From: an uncultured Burkholderiales bacterium
Lineage (GTDB): Bacteria; Pseudomonadota; Gammaproteobacteria; Burkholderiales; Burkholderiaceae_C
Length of the DNA stretch: 48,875 nucleotides
Assembly: GCA_903832625.1 (NCBI GenBank)
Contig: CAILCI010000003.1
Span: 1 to 48,875, forward strand
Reading direction: 5' to 3'
Part shown: positions 35,913 to 44,999 of the stretch, piece by piece
Layout: every line of letters starts with the position of its first letter
Numbering within the stretch: position 1 is the first letter of the stretch
Notes under the pieces: model-generated
What the model was told of the DNA's origin: nothing
Databases searched by the model: none
What the model saw: the letters and a program-made list of their open reading frames with translations, nothing else
Program-made: the position numbers and the translations under genes

Positions 35913-36511
35913 GGCTTGGCTCCTTGCAACTTAAACACCGCCGTACCCGCCCACAAGTTCGGCCACAGATTGACACGATTGCCGCCGTGCAAACCGAAGG
36001 CGTCTTGGAGGTGTAAGCCGTTTTTTCGCGCCAGCACTTCAAAGTCGGCAAAGGTGCCGACGCGGATGTTGGGCGTGTCGTACCACTGGTAGGGCAGCCG
36101 TTTGGTGACAGGCATGCGTCCCAGCAAGACGCTCAAACGATTGGGCCAATGCGCAAAGTTGGGGAAGGCGACGATGCCGACACGCCCCACGCGGGCGGTT
36201 TCACGCAACATGGTTTCGGTGTTGCGCAGGTGTTGCAAGGTGTCGATTTGCAGCACCACGTCAAACGACTGGTCGCCAAACACGCGCAGGCCTTGGTCGA
36301 GGTTGAGTTGCAAGACATTCACGCCGCGCTGCACACAGGCCAGCACATTGGTGTCGCTCAACTCCACGCCGTAGCCGCTGCAGCCTTTGTGGGTTTGCAA
36401 ATAGTCCAACAAAGCGCCGTCGCCGCAACCCAAGTCGAGCACGCGGCTGCCGTGCGGCACGAGCTTGGCAATGGCCTGCAAGGTCGAAGACAAAGCAATG
36501 GCGGGCTTCAT
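35909..36511 (-). CDS. metW: Methionine biosynthesis protein MetW
   Basis: This 200-residue class I SAM-binding-fold protein is required with MetX for homoserine acylation in several Proteobacteria. It has [15 protein letters not shown] near 25-39, YGVELSD, and the MetW segment [20 protein letters not shown] near 138-157. The ATG overlaps the metX stop by four bases, the usual metXW arrangement, implying a complex made in step. No SAM-sensing riboswitch is visible near this operon. Confidence 0.95.
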   Translation of the reverse strand: MKPAIALSSTLQAIAKLVPHGSRVLDLGCGDGALLDYLQTHKGCSGYGVELSDTNVLACVQRGVNVLQLNLDQGLRVFGDQSFDVVLQIDTLQHLRNTETMLRETARVGRVGIVAFPNFAHWPNRLSVLLGRMPVTKRLPYQWYDTPNIRVGTFADFEVLARKNGLHLQDAFGLHGGNRVNLWPNLWAGTAVFKLQGAKP

Positions 36512-37671
36512 GCTGAACCTCCGGCGAGTTCGTGCTGAATGCGCTCAAAGTACGAGCGCACCACATTCATGTAGCGGCTGTCGTCGAGTAAAAAGGCGTC
36601 GTGGCCGTGGGGCGCATCAATTTCGGCATAGCTCACGTCGCGTTGGTTGTCCAACAAGGCCTGCACCATTTCGCGGCTGCGTTCGGGCGAGAAACGCCAA
36701 TCGGTGGTAAAGCTCACCAGCAAGAACTTGGCTTGGGTGCGCGCAAAAGCGGCGGACAAATGGCCACCGTAAGCGGCGGCTGGGTCGAAATAGTCCAAGG
36801 CGCGGGTGATGAGCAAGTAGGTGTTGGCGTCAAAGTATTCGCTGAACTTATCGCCCTGATAGCGCAAGTAGCTCTCGATTTGAAATTCCACGTCTTGCGT
36901 GGAATAGCGGTAGCCCGTGGCGCTGTCTGCCACAGCATCGCGCAGTTGGCGACCAAATTTTGTGTTCATCACATCGTCGCTCAAATAGGTGATGTGGCCC
37001 ACCATGCGGGCAATGCGCAAGCCGCGCTTGGGCACGACGTTGTGCTGGTAGAAATGCCCGCCATGAAAGTCCGGGTCGGTGACGATGGCGCGTCGCGCCA
37101 CTTCGTTGAACGCAATGTTCTCCGCTGTCAAATTGGGTGCACTGGCCACCACCACGGCGTGTTTGACGCGCTCGGGGTATTGCAGCGTCCAACTCACCGC
37201 CTGCATTCCGCCCAAGCTGCCACCCATGACCGCAGCGAGTTGCGCAATGCCCAAACGGTCAAGCAACAGCGCTTGGGCGTTGACCCAGTCTTCCACCGTC
37301 ACGACCGGAAAATCTGCCCCATACACACGACCCGTGTCTGGGTGCAAGTGCATGGGACCGGTGGAGCCAAAGCAAGAACCCAAGTTGTTCACGCCAATCA
37401 CAAAGAATTGGTTGGTGTCCAAAGGCTTGCCCGGACCAATCATGTTGTCCCACCAGCCTTCGCTGTTGTCTTGGCCTGGGTACACGCCGGCCACATGGTG
37501 CGAAGCATTGAGCGCATGGCAAACCAACACCGCATTGCTGCGCTGGGCGTTCAAGCTGCCGTAGGTTTCAAAGGTGAGCGAGTAGTCGCGGATTGACGCG
37601 CCGCTTTGCAGCTGCAGCGGCTCGGCAAAGTGCATGCTTTGCGCTTGGGCGATGAGGATGGGGTCTGTCAT
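36508..37671 (-). CDS. metX: Homoserine O-acyltransferase MetX
   Basis: This enzyme acylates L-homoserine as the first committed step to methionine. The 387-residue alpha/beta hydrolase has [12 protein letters not shown], the nucleophile elbow [10 protein letters not shown], and the C-terminal catalytic region [11 protein letters not shown]. Because metW is coupled to it, it is probably the succinyl-CoA-using, MetW-dependent type rather than a true acetyltransferase; that is inferred from context. The start lies 11 bases after the topB stop, so metX-metW-M20 may partly depend on topB transcription. Confidence 0.93.
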   Translation of the reverse strand: MTDPILIAQAQSMHFAEPLQLQSGASIRDYSLTFETYGSLNAQRSNAVLVCHALNASHHVAGVYPGQDNSEGWWDNMIGPGKPLDTNQFFVIGVNNLGSCFGSTGPMHLHPDTGRVYGADFPVVTVEDWVNAQALLLDRLGIAQLAAVMGGSLGGMQAVSWTLQYPERVKHAVVVASAPNLTAENIAFNEVARRAIVTDPDFHGGHFYQHNVVPKRGLRIARMVGHITYLSDDVMNTKFGRQLRDAVADSATGYRYSTQDVEFQIESYLRYQGDKFSEYFDANTYLLITRALDYFDPAAAYGGHLSAAFARTQAKFLLVSFTTDWRFSPERSREMVQALLDNQRDVSYAEIDAPHGHDAFLLDDSRYMNVVRSYFERIQHELAGGSA

Positions 37672-37682
37672 CAGCCGTCGCC

Positions 37683-40634
37683 TTATTCACCCACTGGGCG
37701 CAAATGTTTGCCCGCAATGCCCGCCAGCTCGAACATGGTCACTTGGTCTTTGCCAAACACGGGGCGCAGTTTGGCGTCGGCGTTGATGGCGCGTTTGTTG
37801 GTCGCGTCTTGCAAGCCATTGGCCTTGATGTAGTCCCAGATTTTTTTGATGACTTCGGTGCGCGCCACGGCTTCGGCGCCAATCACATGGGCCAACTCGG
37901 CGCTGGGCAAAAAGCCTGCGCTAACTTTGCGCGGGGCTTTGGGCTTGGCCTCGGCTTTGGCGGCTTTGCTGGCCTTGGTGGTTTTGGCTGCGGCTTTTTT
38001 AGCCGGCACAGTTTTACCTGCTGCCTTGATGAGCGCATTGGTGGTCGGCGTTTTGCCGCCCGGGCGGGGTGGGAATTTGCTGGCGCGTGGCTCAAAGGCG
38101 AAGTTGACTTTGCCCGCTTCGGCGTCCCACTGCAAAAAGGCTTTGAAGGCGCGGCGTGTGCGCATGGAGACAAACTTGTCGAGCAAATCGGTTTTGCCTT
38201 CGCTCAACAGCTTTTGCATTTGCTCGCGCTCGACGGGTTGCTGCAAGATGATTTTGCCGCTCTTGAAGTCGCAGCTCGGCGTGGCTTGTTCATGCGTGGG
38301 CACGGCTTTGCTGCACACATAGTTGCTGCCGTGTTCGTGCACGGGGCTGCTGCATTTGGGGCAATTGCCCAGAGCGGGCAAGCTGGCGTCGAATTCCACA
38401 ATTTCGCCGGAGTCGGCGTTGTCGTCGCCAAAGTCAAATTCGAGTTTCCAGTTTTTCTCTTCTTCGTCGAATTTGAGGGCGATTTCTGCGGTGAACGGCC
38501 AGCCCGCTTTGGAGCGAAAGCCTTCCAAGGGGCCAATTTTTTTGTCGCGGATGAACTGCTCCACCTCAGACGACTCAAACGTGCGCCCGCCGGGAATTTT
38601 GCTGATCGAAAAACCGCAGCCTTCGCTGGCGCCGTCTTTGCCCACGCAGGTGTAGCGGCGGTAGTTTTCTTTCACCACACCGCCGCAGGTCGGGCAAGGC
38701 ACTTGCAAGGTGGCGTAGTCGCCGGGGATGGTGTCGCGGTCAAACTCTTTGGCTTTTTTGACGATGTGCTCGGTCATGGCGGCAATTTCGCGCATGAAAG
38801 CCTCGCGGCTGAGTTTGCCTTGCTCCATTTGCGCGAGCTTGTATTCCCAGCCGCCTGTGAGTTCTGGGGTTGAGAGTTCTTCCACGCCCAAGCCGCGCAG
38901 CAAGGTGAAGAGCTGAAAGGCTTTGGCGGTTGGAATCATCTCGCGGCCTTCGCGAAAGATGTATTTCTCGTTGATCAAACCTTCAATGATGGCCGCGCGC
39001 GTGGCAGGCGTGCCCAAGCCTTTTTCCTGCATGGCTTCGCGCAGTTCGTCGTCTTCGACCAACTTGCCGGCGCCTTCCATCGCGCCCAAGAGCGTGGCTT
39101 CGCTGTAGCGTGCCGGAGGGCGGGTTTTGAGGCCTTTGGCGTCCACCGATTCGTTGCGCGCAGATTCGCCTGGCTTCAAGGCCACCAGGGTTTTGCCTTC
39201 TTCCTCGTTGTCCGCCGCTTCTTGCGCCGCGTCTTTGCCATAAACGGCCATCCAGCCTGCGTTGACCAAGACCTTGCCTTCGGTTTTGAACGCATGGTGT
39301 TGGCCTGCCTCGCTCACTGTGCTGATGCGGGTGGTGACCATGTATTCGGCGCTGGGAAAGAACACCGCCATGAAGCGTCGCACCACCAAGTCGTAGAGTT
39401 TTTGCTCGGCCTCAGACAAGCCACTGGGCGCTTGCAGCGTGGGGATGATGGCAAAGTGATCGCTGACCTTTTTGTCGTCAAACACACGCGGAAGCTTGCG
39501 CACGTAGTTGTTTTTGAGGGCCGTTTGCGCGTGCGGCTCCAAATGCCGCATGCCGCTGTCGGCCAGCATGGTGAAGGTGTCTTTGACCACGGCCACATAG
39601 TCTTCGGGCAAATGGCGCGAATCGGTACGCGGGTAGGTCAGCGCTTTGTGGCGCTCGTACAGGCTTTGCGCCAGCGCCAGCGTGGTTTTGGCGGAGAAAC
39701 CAAAGCGGCCATTGGCCTCGCGTTGCAGCGAGGTCAAGTCAAACAAGCCGGGGCTGGCTTTGGTGGTGGGTTTGCTTTCTTCGGTGACGGTGGCGGTTTT
39801 GTGGCGCACCGCATGGGCAATGGCCAAGGCTTCGGCTTCGCTCCAGACGCGGTCGGCTTTTTTCTCGGCGTCGGCGTCTTTTTTGTGTTCGGGGTTGAAC
39901 CACTTGGCGGGATATTCGCCCGCTTCAACCGCAAAGCTGGCGTGAATTTCCCAATAGTCGCGGCTGATGAACTTGCGAATTTGCTCCTCGCGCTCCACCA
40001 CCACGCTCAGGGTGGGCGTTTGCACACGCCCCACGGTGGTCAAGAAAAACCCGCCTTCGCGCGAATTGAAGGCTGTCAATGCGCGCGTGCCATTGATGCC
40101 CACCAGCCAATCGGCCTCGGAGCGGCTGCGGGCGGCGTCGGCCAAGCCTTGCATTTGTTGCTCGCTGCGCAGCGATTCAAAGCCGTCGCGAATGGCTTGC
40201 GGCGTCATCGATTGCAGCCAGAGCCGTTTGACGGGTTTGTTGAGTGGCTTTTTGTCGCCCGCGTATTGTTCGATCAAACGGAAAATCAACTCGCCCTCGC
40301 GTCCCGCGTCACAGGCGTTGATGAGGGCGCTCACGTCTTTGCGCTTGGCCAGCTTGACCACGGCATTCAAGCGCGTTTTGGTTTTCTCAACCGGCTTCAA
40401 ATCGAAATAGGGTGGAATCACCGGCAAATTGGCAAAACTCCACTTGCCGCGTTTGACATCGAATTCTTCGGGCGCTTGGATTTCCACCAAGTGGCCGACG
40501 GCACTGGAGACGACATAGGAATCGCTCTCGAAATACTCATCGTGCTTTTCGAACTTGCCCGCCACTGGCGTGAGCGCGCGAACAATGTCTTGCGCGACCG
40601 AAGGTTTTTCGGCAATCACGAGGGTTTTACTCAT
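37683..40634 (-). CDS. topB: DNA topoisomerase III with H1-like linker and C-terminal SWIB domain
   Basis: This type IA topoisomerase relaxes and decatenates DNA. Of 983 residues, 1-140 form the Toprim domain (AEKPSVAQ; acidic triad ACDAGREGE at 107-115). The catalytic tyrosine is Tyr334 in [10 protein letters not shown], and zinc-ribbon-like cysteine pairs follow ([14 protein letters not shown]). Residues about 872-905 are an Ala/Lys/Pro-rich linker like a histone H1 tail, and about 910-983 form a SWIB/MDM2-like domain ([35 protein letters not shown]). This is about 330 residues longer than E. coli TopB. ATG 40634 has AAGGAA upstream. It diverges from a SET-domain gene. Confidence 0.93.
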   Translation of the reverse strand: MSKTLVIAEKPSVAQDIVRALTPVAGKFEKHDEYFESDSYVVSSAVGHLVEIQAPEEFDVKRGKWSFANLPVIPPYFDLKPVEKTKTRLNAVVKLAKRKDVSALINACDAGREGELIFRLIEQYAGDKKPLNKPVKRLWLQSMTPQAIRDGFESLRSEQQMQGLADAARSRSEADWLVGINGTRALTAFNSREGGFFLTTVGRVQTPTLSVVVEREEQIRKFISRDYWEIHASFAVEAGEYPAKWFNPEHKKDADAEKKADRVWSEAEALAIAHAVRHKTATVTEESKPTTKASPGLFDLTSLQREANGRFGFSAKTTLALAQSLYERHKALTYPRTDSRHLPEDYVAVVKDTFTMLADSGMRHLEPHAQTALKNNYVRKLPRVFDDKKVSDHFAIIPTLQAPSGLSEAEQKLYDLVVRRFMAVFFPSAEYMVTTRISTVSEAGQHHAFKTEGKVLVNAGWMAVYGKDAAQEAADNEEEGKTLVALKPGESARNESVDAKGLKTRPPARYSEATLLGAMEGAGKLVEDDELREAMQEKGLGTPATRAAIIEGLINEKYIFREGREMIPTAKAFQLFTLLRGLGVEELSTPELTGGWEYKLAQMEQGKLSREAFMREIAAMTEHIVKKAKEFDRDTIPGDYATLQVPCPTCGGVVKENYRRYTCVGKDGASEGCGFSISKIPGGRTFESSEVEQFIRDKKIGPLEGFRSKAGWPFTAEIALKFDEEEKNWKLEFDFGDDNADSGEIVEFDASLPALGNCPKCSSPVHEHGSNYVCSKAVPTHEQATPSCDFKSGKIILQQPVEREQMQKLLSEGKTDLLDKFVSMRTRRAFKAFLQWDAEAGKVNFAFEPRASKFPPRPGGKTPTTNALIKAAGKTVPAKKAAAKTTKASKAAKAEAKPKAPRKVSAGFLPSAELAHVIGAEAVARTEVIKKIWDYIKANGLQDATNKRAINADAKLRPVFGKDQVTMFELAGIAGKHLRPVGE

Positions 40635-40676
40635 TTCAAGTTCCTTAGAAAACTGACCACTACAATTTGCGTCTCT

Positions 40677-40719
40677 CGCGTGCGCGCACGCACATGTGCG
40701 CACATACGTGCGTATGCAT
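40677..40719. repeat. 43-nt perfect alternating pyrimidine-purine tract (Z-DNA-prone) with nested palindromes
   Basis: Every base from 40677 to 40719 alternates pyrimidine-purine, rich in CG and CA/TG steps, the pattern most able to flip to left-handed Z-DNA under negative supercoiling. Nested symmetric sequences are GTGCGCGCAC (680-689), ATGTGCGCACAT (694-705) and CATACG-TG-CGTATG (703-716). It fills the middle of the 106-bp divergent region between topB and the SET gene, ending 21 bases before the SET start. Confidence 0.9.
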
Positions 40720-40740
40720 TTAAGTTAACAGAAAAATCCT

Positions 40741-41277
40741 GTGTCCAAAAATACACCCGCTCCAGCCTCCGGTCGCCGCATTCAAACCCGACGCTCTGGC
40801 GTGCACGGCAAAGGCGTTTTCGCCTTGACCGACATCGCCGAGGGCGAGACCATCATCGAGTATGTGGGTGAAATCATCACCTGGAAGGAAGCGCTACGCC
40901 GCCATCCCCATGACCCCAAAGACCCCAATCACACCTTTTATTTTCATTTAGATGATAAACATGTGATTGATGCCCTCTATGGCGGCAACTCGTCACGCTG
41001 GATCAACCACTCTTGCAAGCCCAATTGCGAGCCTGACGAAGTCGAGGGCCGCGTCTTCATCAAAGCCCTGCGCAACATCGAGGCTGGCGAAGAGTTGAAC
41101 TACGACTACGGGCTGGTGATTGACGCACCCTTGACCGCAGAACTCAAGGCCGAGTACCCCTGCTGGTGCGGCGCGAAAAAATGCCGTGGCACCTTGCTGG
41201 CCTCAAGCCAAATGAAAGAGCCCAACAAACGCGAACGCCGCGAACTCAAAAAAGCCAAGCACGGCAAAAAGAAATAA
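40741..41277 (+). CDS. SET-domain protein-lysine methyltransferase with post-SET motif
   Basis: This 178-residue protein looks like a complete SET catalytic domain, so it should transfer methyl groups from SAM to lysines of a protein. Visible elements are GVHGKGVFALTDIAEGETI (20-38), IIEYVGEI, the pseudoknot NHSCKPNCE (89-97), EELNYDYG with Tyr121/Tyr123, and a post-SET zinc motif CWCGAKKC (141-148). The C-terminus is very basic (RERRELKKAKHGKKK), suiting nucleic-acid contact. The start is GTG 40741, with a weak upstream purine run. It is followed by birA after 4 bases. The target is unknown; neighbouring Lys-rich proteins are candidates. Confidence 0.88.
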   Translation: MSKNTPAPASGRRIQTRRSGVHGKGVFALTDIAEGETIIEYVGEIITWKEALRRHPHDPKDPNHTFYFHLDDKHVIDALYGGNSSRWINHSCKPNCEPDEVEGRVFIKALRNIEAGEELNYDYGLVIDAPLTAELKAEYPCWCGAKKCRGTLLASSQMKEPNKRERRELKKAKHGKKK

Positions 41278-41281
41278 GCCC

Positions 41282-42106
41282 ATGAATTGGCCCGCAGAAG
41301 AACTTTGGCAAGCCTTGGTGCCGCATTGCGCGGGCATCACGGTGGAGGTGCTGCCCGAGATCGACTCGACCAACTCCGAGCTGATGCGCCGCGCCCGTGC
41401 TGGCCAAACCGACCCGGTGCTGTTGCTGGCCGAAACCCAAACCGCTGGCCGAGGCCGCTTGGGGCGTGCTTGGCATGGCAAAGCGGGGGACGCGCTCACG
41501 TTTTCATTGGGTTTGATGCTCAAACCCGCCGATTGGTCAGGTCTGTCCTTGGCTGTGGGTTTGGCGCTGGCGCGGGGCTTGGATCCGCAAGGTGTTTTGG
41601 GCTTGCGCCTCAAGTGGCCGAACGACATTTGGGTCACCCGCCCCGACCCAGCCAGCGGCTGGGGCAAATTGGCCGGCATCTTGATTGAAACCACGCTGAC
41701 CACACCTGCCGAGCCGCAAGCGGCGCGTTTTTGCGTGGTCGGCATGGGCGTCAACCTAGCACCGCCTGTGGCCGCAGACCTCTCCACAGCGCCTGTGGGC
41801 TTGTGCGAACTCGACCCCCACGCGAGCGCAGGCCAAGCCCTGTTGCGGTGTGCGCCTGCGGTGCTCCAAACCCTGCTGGCGTTTGAACGCGCAGGCTTTG
41901 CGCCCTTGCAAAATGCCTTCAACGCCCGCGACGCCTTGAACAACGCGCAAGTGCGCTTGAGCGATGGCCGCAGCGGCTTGGCCTGCGGCGTAGACGCGCA
42001 AGGCGGTTTGCGCGTGCAGACCGCATCAGGGCTCGAAGTCATCACCAGCGCTGAAGTCAGCGTGCGCCCCCACACATTGTCCGAACGAGGTGTTCATGCC
42101 GTCTAA
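41282..42106 (+). CDS. birA: Biotin--[acetyl-CoA-carboxylase] ligase, monofunctional
   Basis: This enzyme activates biotin to biotinyl-AMP and attaches it to biotin carboxyl carrier protein. The 274-residue protein has DSTNSELMRRA, the biotinyl-AMP loop QTAGRGRLGRAWHG near 55-68, LKWPNDIWV and the GILIET segment. It begins almost directly with the catalytic domain, without the N-terminal DNA-binding domain of E. coli BirA, so it should not be a repressor. In many Burkholderiales coaX follows birA; here a short membrane-anchored protein gene overlaps by 11 bases instead. Confidence 0.93.
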   Translation: MNWPAEELWQALVPHCAGITVEVLPEIDSTNSELMRRARAGQTDPVLLLAETQTAGRGRLGRAWHGKAGDALTFSLGLMLKPADWSGLSLAVGLALARGLDPQGVLGLRLKWPNDIWVTRPDPASGWGKLAGILIETTLTTPAEPQAARFCVVGMGVNLAPPVAADLSTAPVGLCELDPHASAGQALLRCAPAVLQTLLAFERAGFAPLQNAFNARDALNNAQVRLSDGRSGLACGVDAQGGLRVQTASGLEVITSAEVSVRPHTLSERGVHAV

Positions 42107-42308
42107 ATTCACTTGGCGCAAAACCGCGCTCATTTTGTTTGCCTTGAATATTTTTTTGGCGCTGTGGATGCACGGCGGTTTGGCCTTTTTGGGCTTGGGC
42201 GCCAAAGATGTGAGCGAACCTGAGCGGCTGGACATGCAAGTGCTGCCCAAAGCCATCATGCTGGACGCGCCTGCTTCGCAAGCTTCCGCGTCACGCGAAT
42301 CACACTGA
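42096..42308 (+). CDS. Short membrane-anchored protein of unknown function
   Basis: This 70-residue product has one clear membrane segment (about 10-32, ALILFALNIFLALWM), a positively charged N-terminus and a soluble C-terminal tail. ATG 42096 has GAGG five bases upstream, and the gene overlaps birA by 11 bases, supporting real translation. No family is recognised. With the N-in orientation predicted from its charges, the tail would be periplasmic. Confidence 0.6.
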   Translation: MPSKFTWRKTALILFALNIFLALWMHGGLAFLGLGAKDVSEPERLDMQVLPKAIMLDAPASQASASRESH

Positions 42309-42329
42309 ACCATTTCTGGAGACTTTGCC

Positions 42330-42986
42330 ATGAGTTTGACCTTGTATTTCTCCCCCGGCGCCTGCTCGTTTGTGCCGCACACCTTGCTTGAAGCCAGCGG
42401 CGCGGCGTTTGAGCCGAAAATGGTCAAGCTGCACAAAGGCGAGCAACGCGAAGCCGCTTACCAAGCCATCAACCCACGCGGCCAAGTCCCCGTCTTGGTC
42501 GAAGATGGCACAGTGATCACGCAAATTGCGGCTATTTGCTCGCATTTAGATGAAAAATTCCCAGAGTTGGGCTTTTTGCCCAAGTCTGGTGTGGCACGCG
42601 CCAAAGCACTGGATACCTTGATGTGGATGAACAACACGGTTCACCCCACCTTCACCCATGTGTTCATGCCCAACAAATTCAGCCACTCGGCTGAAGTACA
42701 GGCCGACATCAAAGCCCACGCCCAAGACAGCTATGCCCAACTGATGCTGGAGTTGCAAGACTTGGTGCAAGCCGCACACAACAAGGGCCACGCATGGCTG
42801 GGCGGCGAACACTTTGGCCCCTTAGACGCCTATGCCCTCACCCTCACCCGCTGGGGCACGATGGCGGGTGTGAACCCAGCCAACATCCCCGTGCTGTGGT
42901 CGTTTGTGGAGCGTGTGGCGCAGCACCCGCCGGTGGCCGCGGTGATTGAGCGCGAGCGGTTGCAGCTCAATTTGTTCAAAAGCTAA
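42330..42986 (+). CDS. Glutathione S-transferase family protein
   Basis: This 218-residue cytosolic protein has a thioredoxin-like N-terminal domain (LTLYFSPGACSFVPHTLLE, with PRGQVPVLVEDG carrying the cis-proline) and an all-helical C-terminal domain ending around GPLDAYALTL. The SPGACS start resembles beta-class bacterial GSTs, where a cysteine near residue 12 can contact glutathione. The substrate is unknown. The start has GGAG ten bases upstream. It converges with the sensor kinase gene with a 9-base gap. Confidence 0.9.
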   Translation: MSLTLYFSPGACSFVPHTLLEASGAAFEPKMVKLHKGEQREAAYQAINPRGQVPVLVEDGTVITQIAAICSHLDEKFPELGFLPKSGVARAKALDTLMWMNNTVHPTFTHVFMPNKFSHSAEVQADIKAHAQDSYAQLMLELQDLVQAAHNKGHAWLGGEHFGPLDAYALTLTRWGTMAGVNPANIPVLWSFVERVAQHPPVAAVIERERLQLNLFKS

Positions 42987-42995
42987 ACCAAGACT

Positions 42996-44426
42996 TCAGG
43001 AATGAAACCGCACGGTAAAGCGCGCACCGGGCATCGGTCTGCCGGGTGTGGCGTCTTCTAGCGTGACGGTGGCCGCGTGTTGGTGGGCGATTTCCAACAC
43101 AATCGGCAGGCCTAGCCCTGAACCGTCAGCTTCTGTGCCCAAGGCGCGGTAGAAGGGCTGGAACACCAAATCGCGCTCCGACTCGGCAATGCCCGGGCCT
43201 GAGTCTTCTACTTGCAACAGCACCACGCGGCCCAGGCGGTCGGCTAACACGCGCACCGTCACCACCCCCGGTTGTTCCTCGCTGGAGGGCGTGTAGTTGA
43301 TTGCGTTGTCCACCAAGTTGCGAATCAGTTCTTTGAGCAAGGTGGCGTTGCCGTTGATCACCACATCGGGGCTGCCCGGCTGGACGCCTTCATAACCCAA
43401 GTCGATGTGTTTGTCCAAAGCGCGGTGTAGCGAATCTTGAATCACATCGCTGGCGAGCTCAACCAAATCGCAGGGTGCGCGGGCAATGTGGGTGCTCCCG
43501 CTCTCGGCTCGCGCCAGCGACAGCAACTGGTTGACCGAGTGCGTTGCCCGCATGCTGGCGCGGCCAATCAGTTGCAAAGATTGTTTCAGTTCGGCGGCGC
43601 TGGCGCTCTCGCGCTGCGCCAAATCGGCCTGCATGCGCAAGCCCGCCAGCGGCGTTTTGAGCTGGTGCGCAGCATCGGCCAAAAAGCGTTTTTGGGTGGC
43701 GATGGATTCTTTCAAGCGCGTGAGCAAATCGTTGATCGACGCCACCAAGGGCGCAACTTCCAGCGGCACACTGTGCTCGTCCAGCGGGCTCAAGTCGTCG
43801 GGCAAACGCTGGCGAATGCGCTCTTCCAATTGGTTGAGCGGTTTGATGCCCCGCGCCAGCGCCAACCACACCAAGAGCACCGCCAAAGGCAAGATGACAA
43901 ACTGCGGCAACATCACGCCTTTGATAATTTCCGTGGCCAGCACCGAGCGCTTTTCCAAAGTCTCAGCCACTTGCACCAACACCGGCTTGGCGCCGGGCAT
44001 GTCCACCGCCACCCAGGTGTAGGCCACACGCACATCGTTGCCGCGAATTTCGTCGTCGCGCAAGCGCACCTCGCCGGGCACGACCTTGATGTCAAACGCA
44101 GGCTTCGGAAAATCGTGCTCGCCGCTGATGAACTCGCCGTGCGCGCCCAGCACTTGGTAGTAAATCAAATCGGCATCGTCGGCACGCAAAATTTCGCGAG
44201 CGGGTTGAGGCAAGTTGAAGCTGACGTGCTGGGCGTCGCTCTTGACCAACTGCGCCAGCGCTTGCACGTTGTACTCCAAACCCCGGTCAAAAGGCCGCCC
44301 CGCAATGTTTTGCGCCACCAACCACGTCAGCGCCAAACTCACAGGCCACAGCAGCAGCAGCGGCGTGAGCATCCAATCGAGGATTTCGCCAAAAAGCGAA
44401 TGCTGTTCGCGTTGGAAGATTTTCAA
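42996..44426 (-). CDS. Sensor histidine kinase, TctE/QseC-like
   Basis: This inner-membrane sensor of 476 residues has two membrane helices (about 18-38 and 170-190) flanking a periplasmic sensor domain of about 130 residues. HAMP-like sequence follows, then the phosphorylation site His254 in DAAHQLKTPLAGL and an ATP-binding domain with LVDNAINYTP, VEDSGPGIAE and GSGLGLPIV. The N-terminal architecture and the AHQLKTPL motif resemble TctE. The partner regulator gene lies at 45060 but is separated from it by a toxin-antitoxin pair. No tricarboxylate transporter genes are nearby, so the signal is unknown. Confidence 0.92.
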   Translation of the reverse strand: MKIFQREQHSLFGEILDWMLTPLLLLWPVSLALTWLVAQNIAGRPFDRGLEYNVQALAQLVKSDAQHVSFNLPQPAREILRADDADLIYYQVLGAHGEFISGEHDFPKPAFDIKVVPGEVRLRDDEIRGNDVRVAYTWVAVDMPGAKPVLVQVAETLEKRSVLATEIIKGVMLPQFVILPLAVLLVWLALARGIKPLNQLEERIRQRLPDDLSPLDEHSVPLEVAPLVASINDLLTRLKESIATQKRFLADAAHQLKTPLAGLRMQADLAQRESASAAELKQSLQLIGRASMRATHSVNQLLSLARAESGSTHIARAPCDLVELASDVIQDSLHRALDKHIDLGYEGVQPGSPDVVINGNATLLKELIRNLVDNAINYTPSSEEQPGVVTVRVLADRLGRVVLLQVEDSGPGIAESERDLVFQPFYRALGTEADGSGLGLPIVLEIAHQHAATVTLEDATPGRPMPGARFTVRFHS

Positions 44427-44447
44427 ACTGCGCCTTTGGCTTTTAGA

Positions 44448-44708
44448 TTAAGCCGCCTTGGCCACGGGCGTTTCCCAACCTGGGAATACGAGCACCGCAG
44501 GGTGGCATTGCAAGGCACGGGCAAATACTTTGGCGCGTTCAACGCCCAAATTCACGCGCCCGTTTTCGATGGCGGAAATAGTTGCCTGAGGAATGCCCGT
44601 CAAATCCGCAAGCTGATCTTGCGTCAACTCTTGCAGCTCGCGCACAATGCGCACAGACTCGCCCACCGAGACTTCAATGCGTTGTTTGGCGGGTCGAAAT
44701 TCTTTCAT
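44448..44708 (-). CDS. XRE/HTH antitoxin of a RelE-type module
   Basis: This 86-residue protein has a Cro/C1-type helix-turn-helix at about 20-65 (LQELTQDQLADLTGIPQATISAIENGRVNLG). It should neutralise the toxin encoded one base upstream and bind the shared promoter. It resembles HigA/XRE antitoxins encoded after their toxin. The short extensions at both ends hold the toxin-contact surface in this family. The kinase gene follows after 21 bases. Confidence 0.88.
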   Translation of the reverse strand: MKEFRPAKQRIEVSVGESVRIVRELQELTQDQLADLTGIPQATISAIENGRVNLGVERAKVFARALQCHPAVLVFPGWETPVAKAA

Positions 44709-44709
44709 G

Positions 44710-44994
44710 TCATGTTTTCCTGTAATCGTGTGCAGTCACTTGCACCACCTGAATCAATAAGACATTGGCAACGATTTGATAAATCACACGCCATTGCAGA
44801 CCCAATCGAGACGATCTATGGCCTGCCCAAATGCCTGAAAGCGCTTCATCATGAAAGCCTTTGATCAGCCGCAAGCCCTGTGGGCCAGAAACTCTGGCAA
44901 TGTCTTTCCATTTTTCGTAGCGCTTGAGAACCTCAACAGGCACGGCGTTTGCCAGTTGTTTTTCAACCCGACGATGCTCTTGAATTTCCCACAT
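44710..44994 (-). CDS. RelE/HigB-type toxin
   Basis: This 94-residue protein of the RelE/ParE superfamily probably cleaves ribosome-bound mRNA. Features are the N-terminal helices ending EVLKRYEKWKDI, the basic sheet LIKGFHDEALSGIWAGHRSSRLGLQWRV in adjoining parts, and VTAHDYRK at the C-terminus, fitting mRNA interferases of the RelE/StbE type. Catalytic-type Arg and His residues are present. ATG 44994 starts only six bases from a good -10 element, so the transcript may be leaderless. Toxin-first order matches HigBA-like systems. Confidence 0.85.
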   Translation of the reverse strand: MWEIQEHRRVEKQLANAVPVEVLKRYEKWKDIARVSGPQGLRLIKGFHDEALSGIWAGHRSSRLGLQWRVIYQIVANVLLIQVVQVTAHDYRKT

Positions 44995-44999
44995 GGCAA

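Noticed and set aside
36400-37700. Possible SAM riboswitch before metX
   Set aside because: Only 11 bases separate metX from topB and no structured leader is present.
39222-40871. 549-codon plus-strand open frame opposite topB
   Set aside because: It is antisense to a clearly real topoisomerase gene, has low-complexity shadow composition and no family motif. Long antisense frames are expected from the codon bias here.
43437-44864. 475-codon plus-strand frame opposite the kinase and antitoxin
   Set aside because: It runs antisense across two real genes and their boundary, with His/Gln/Arg-rich shadow composition and no recognisable domain.
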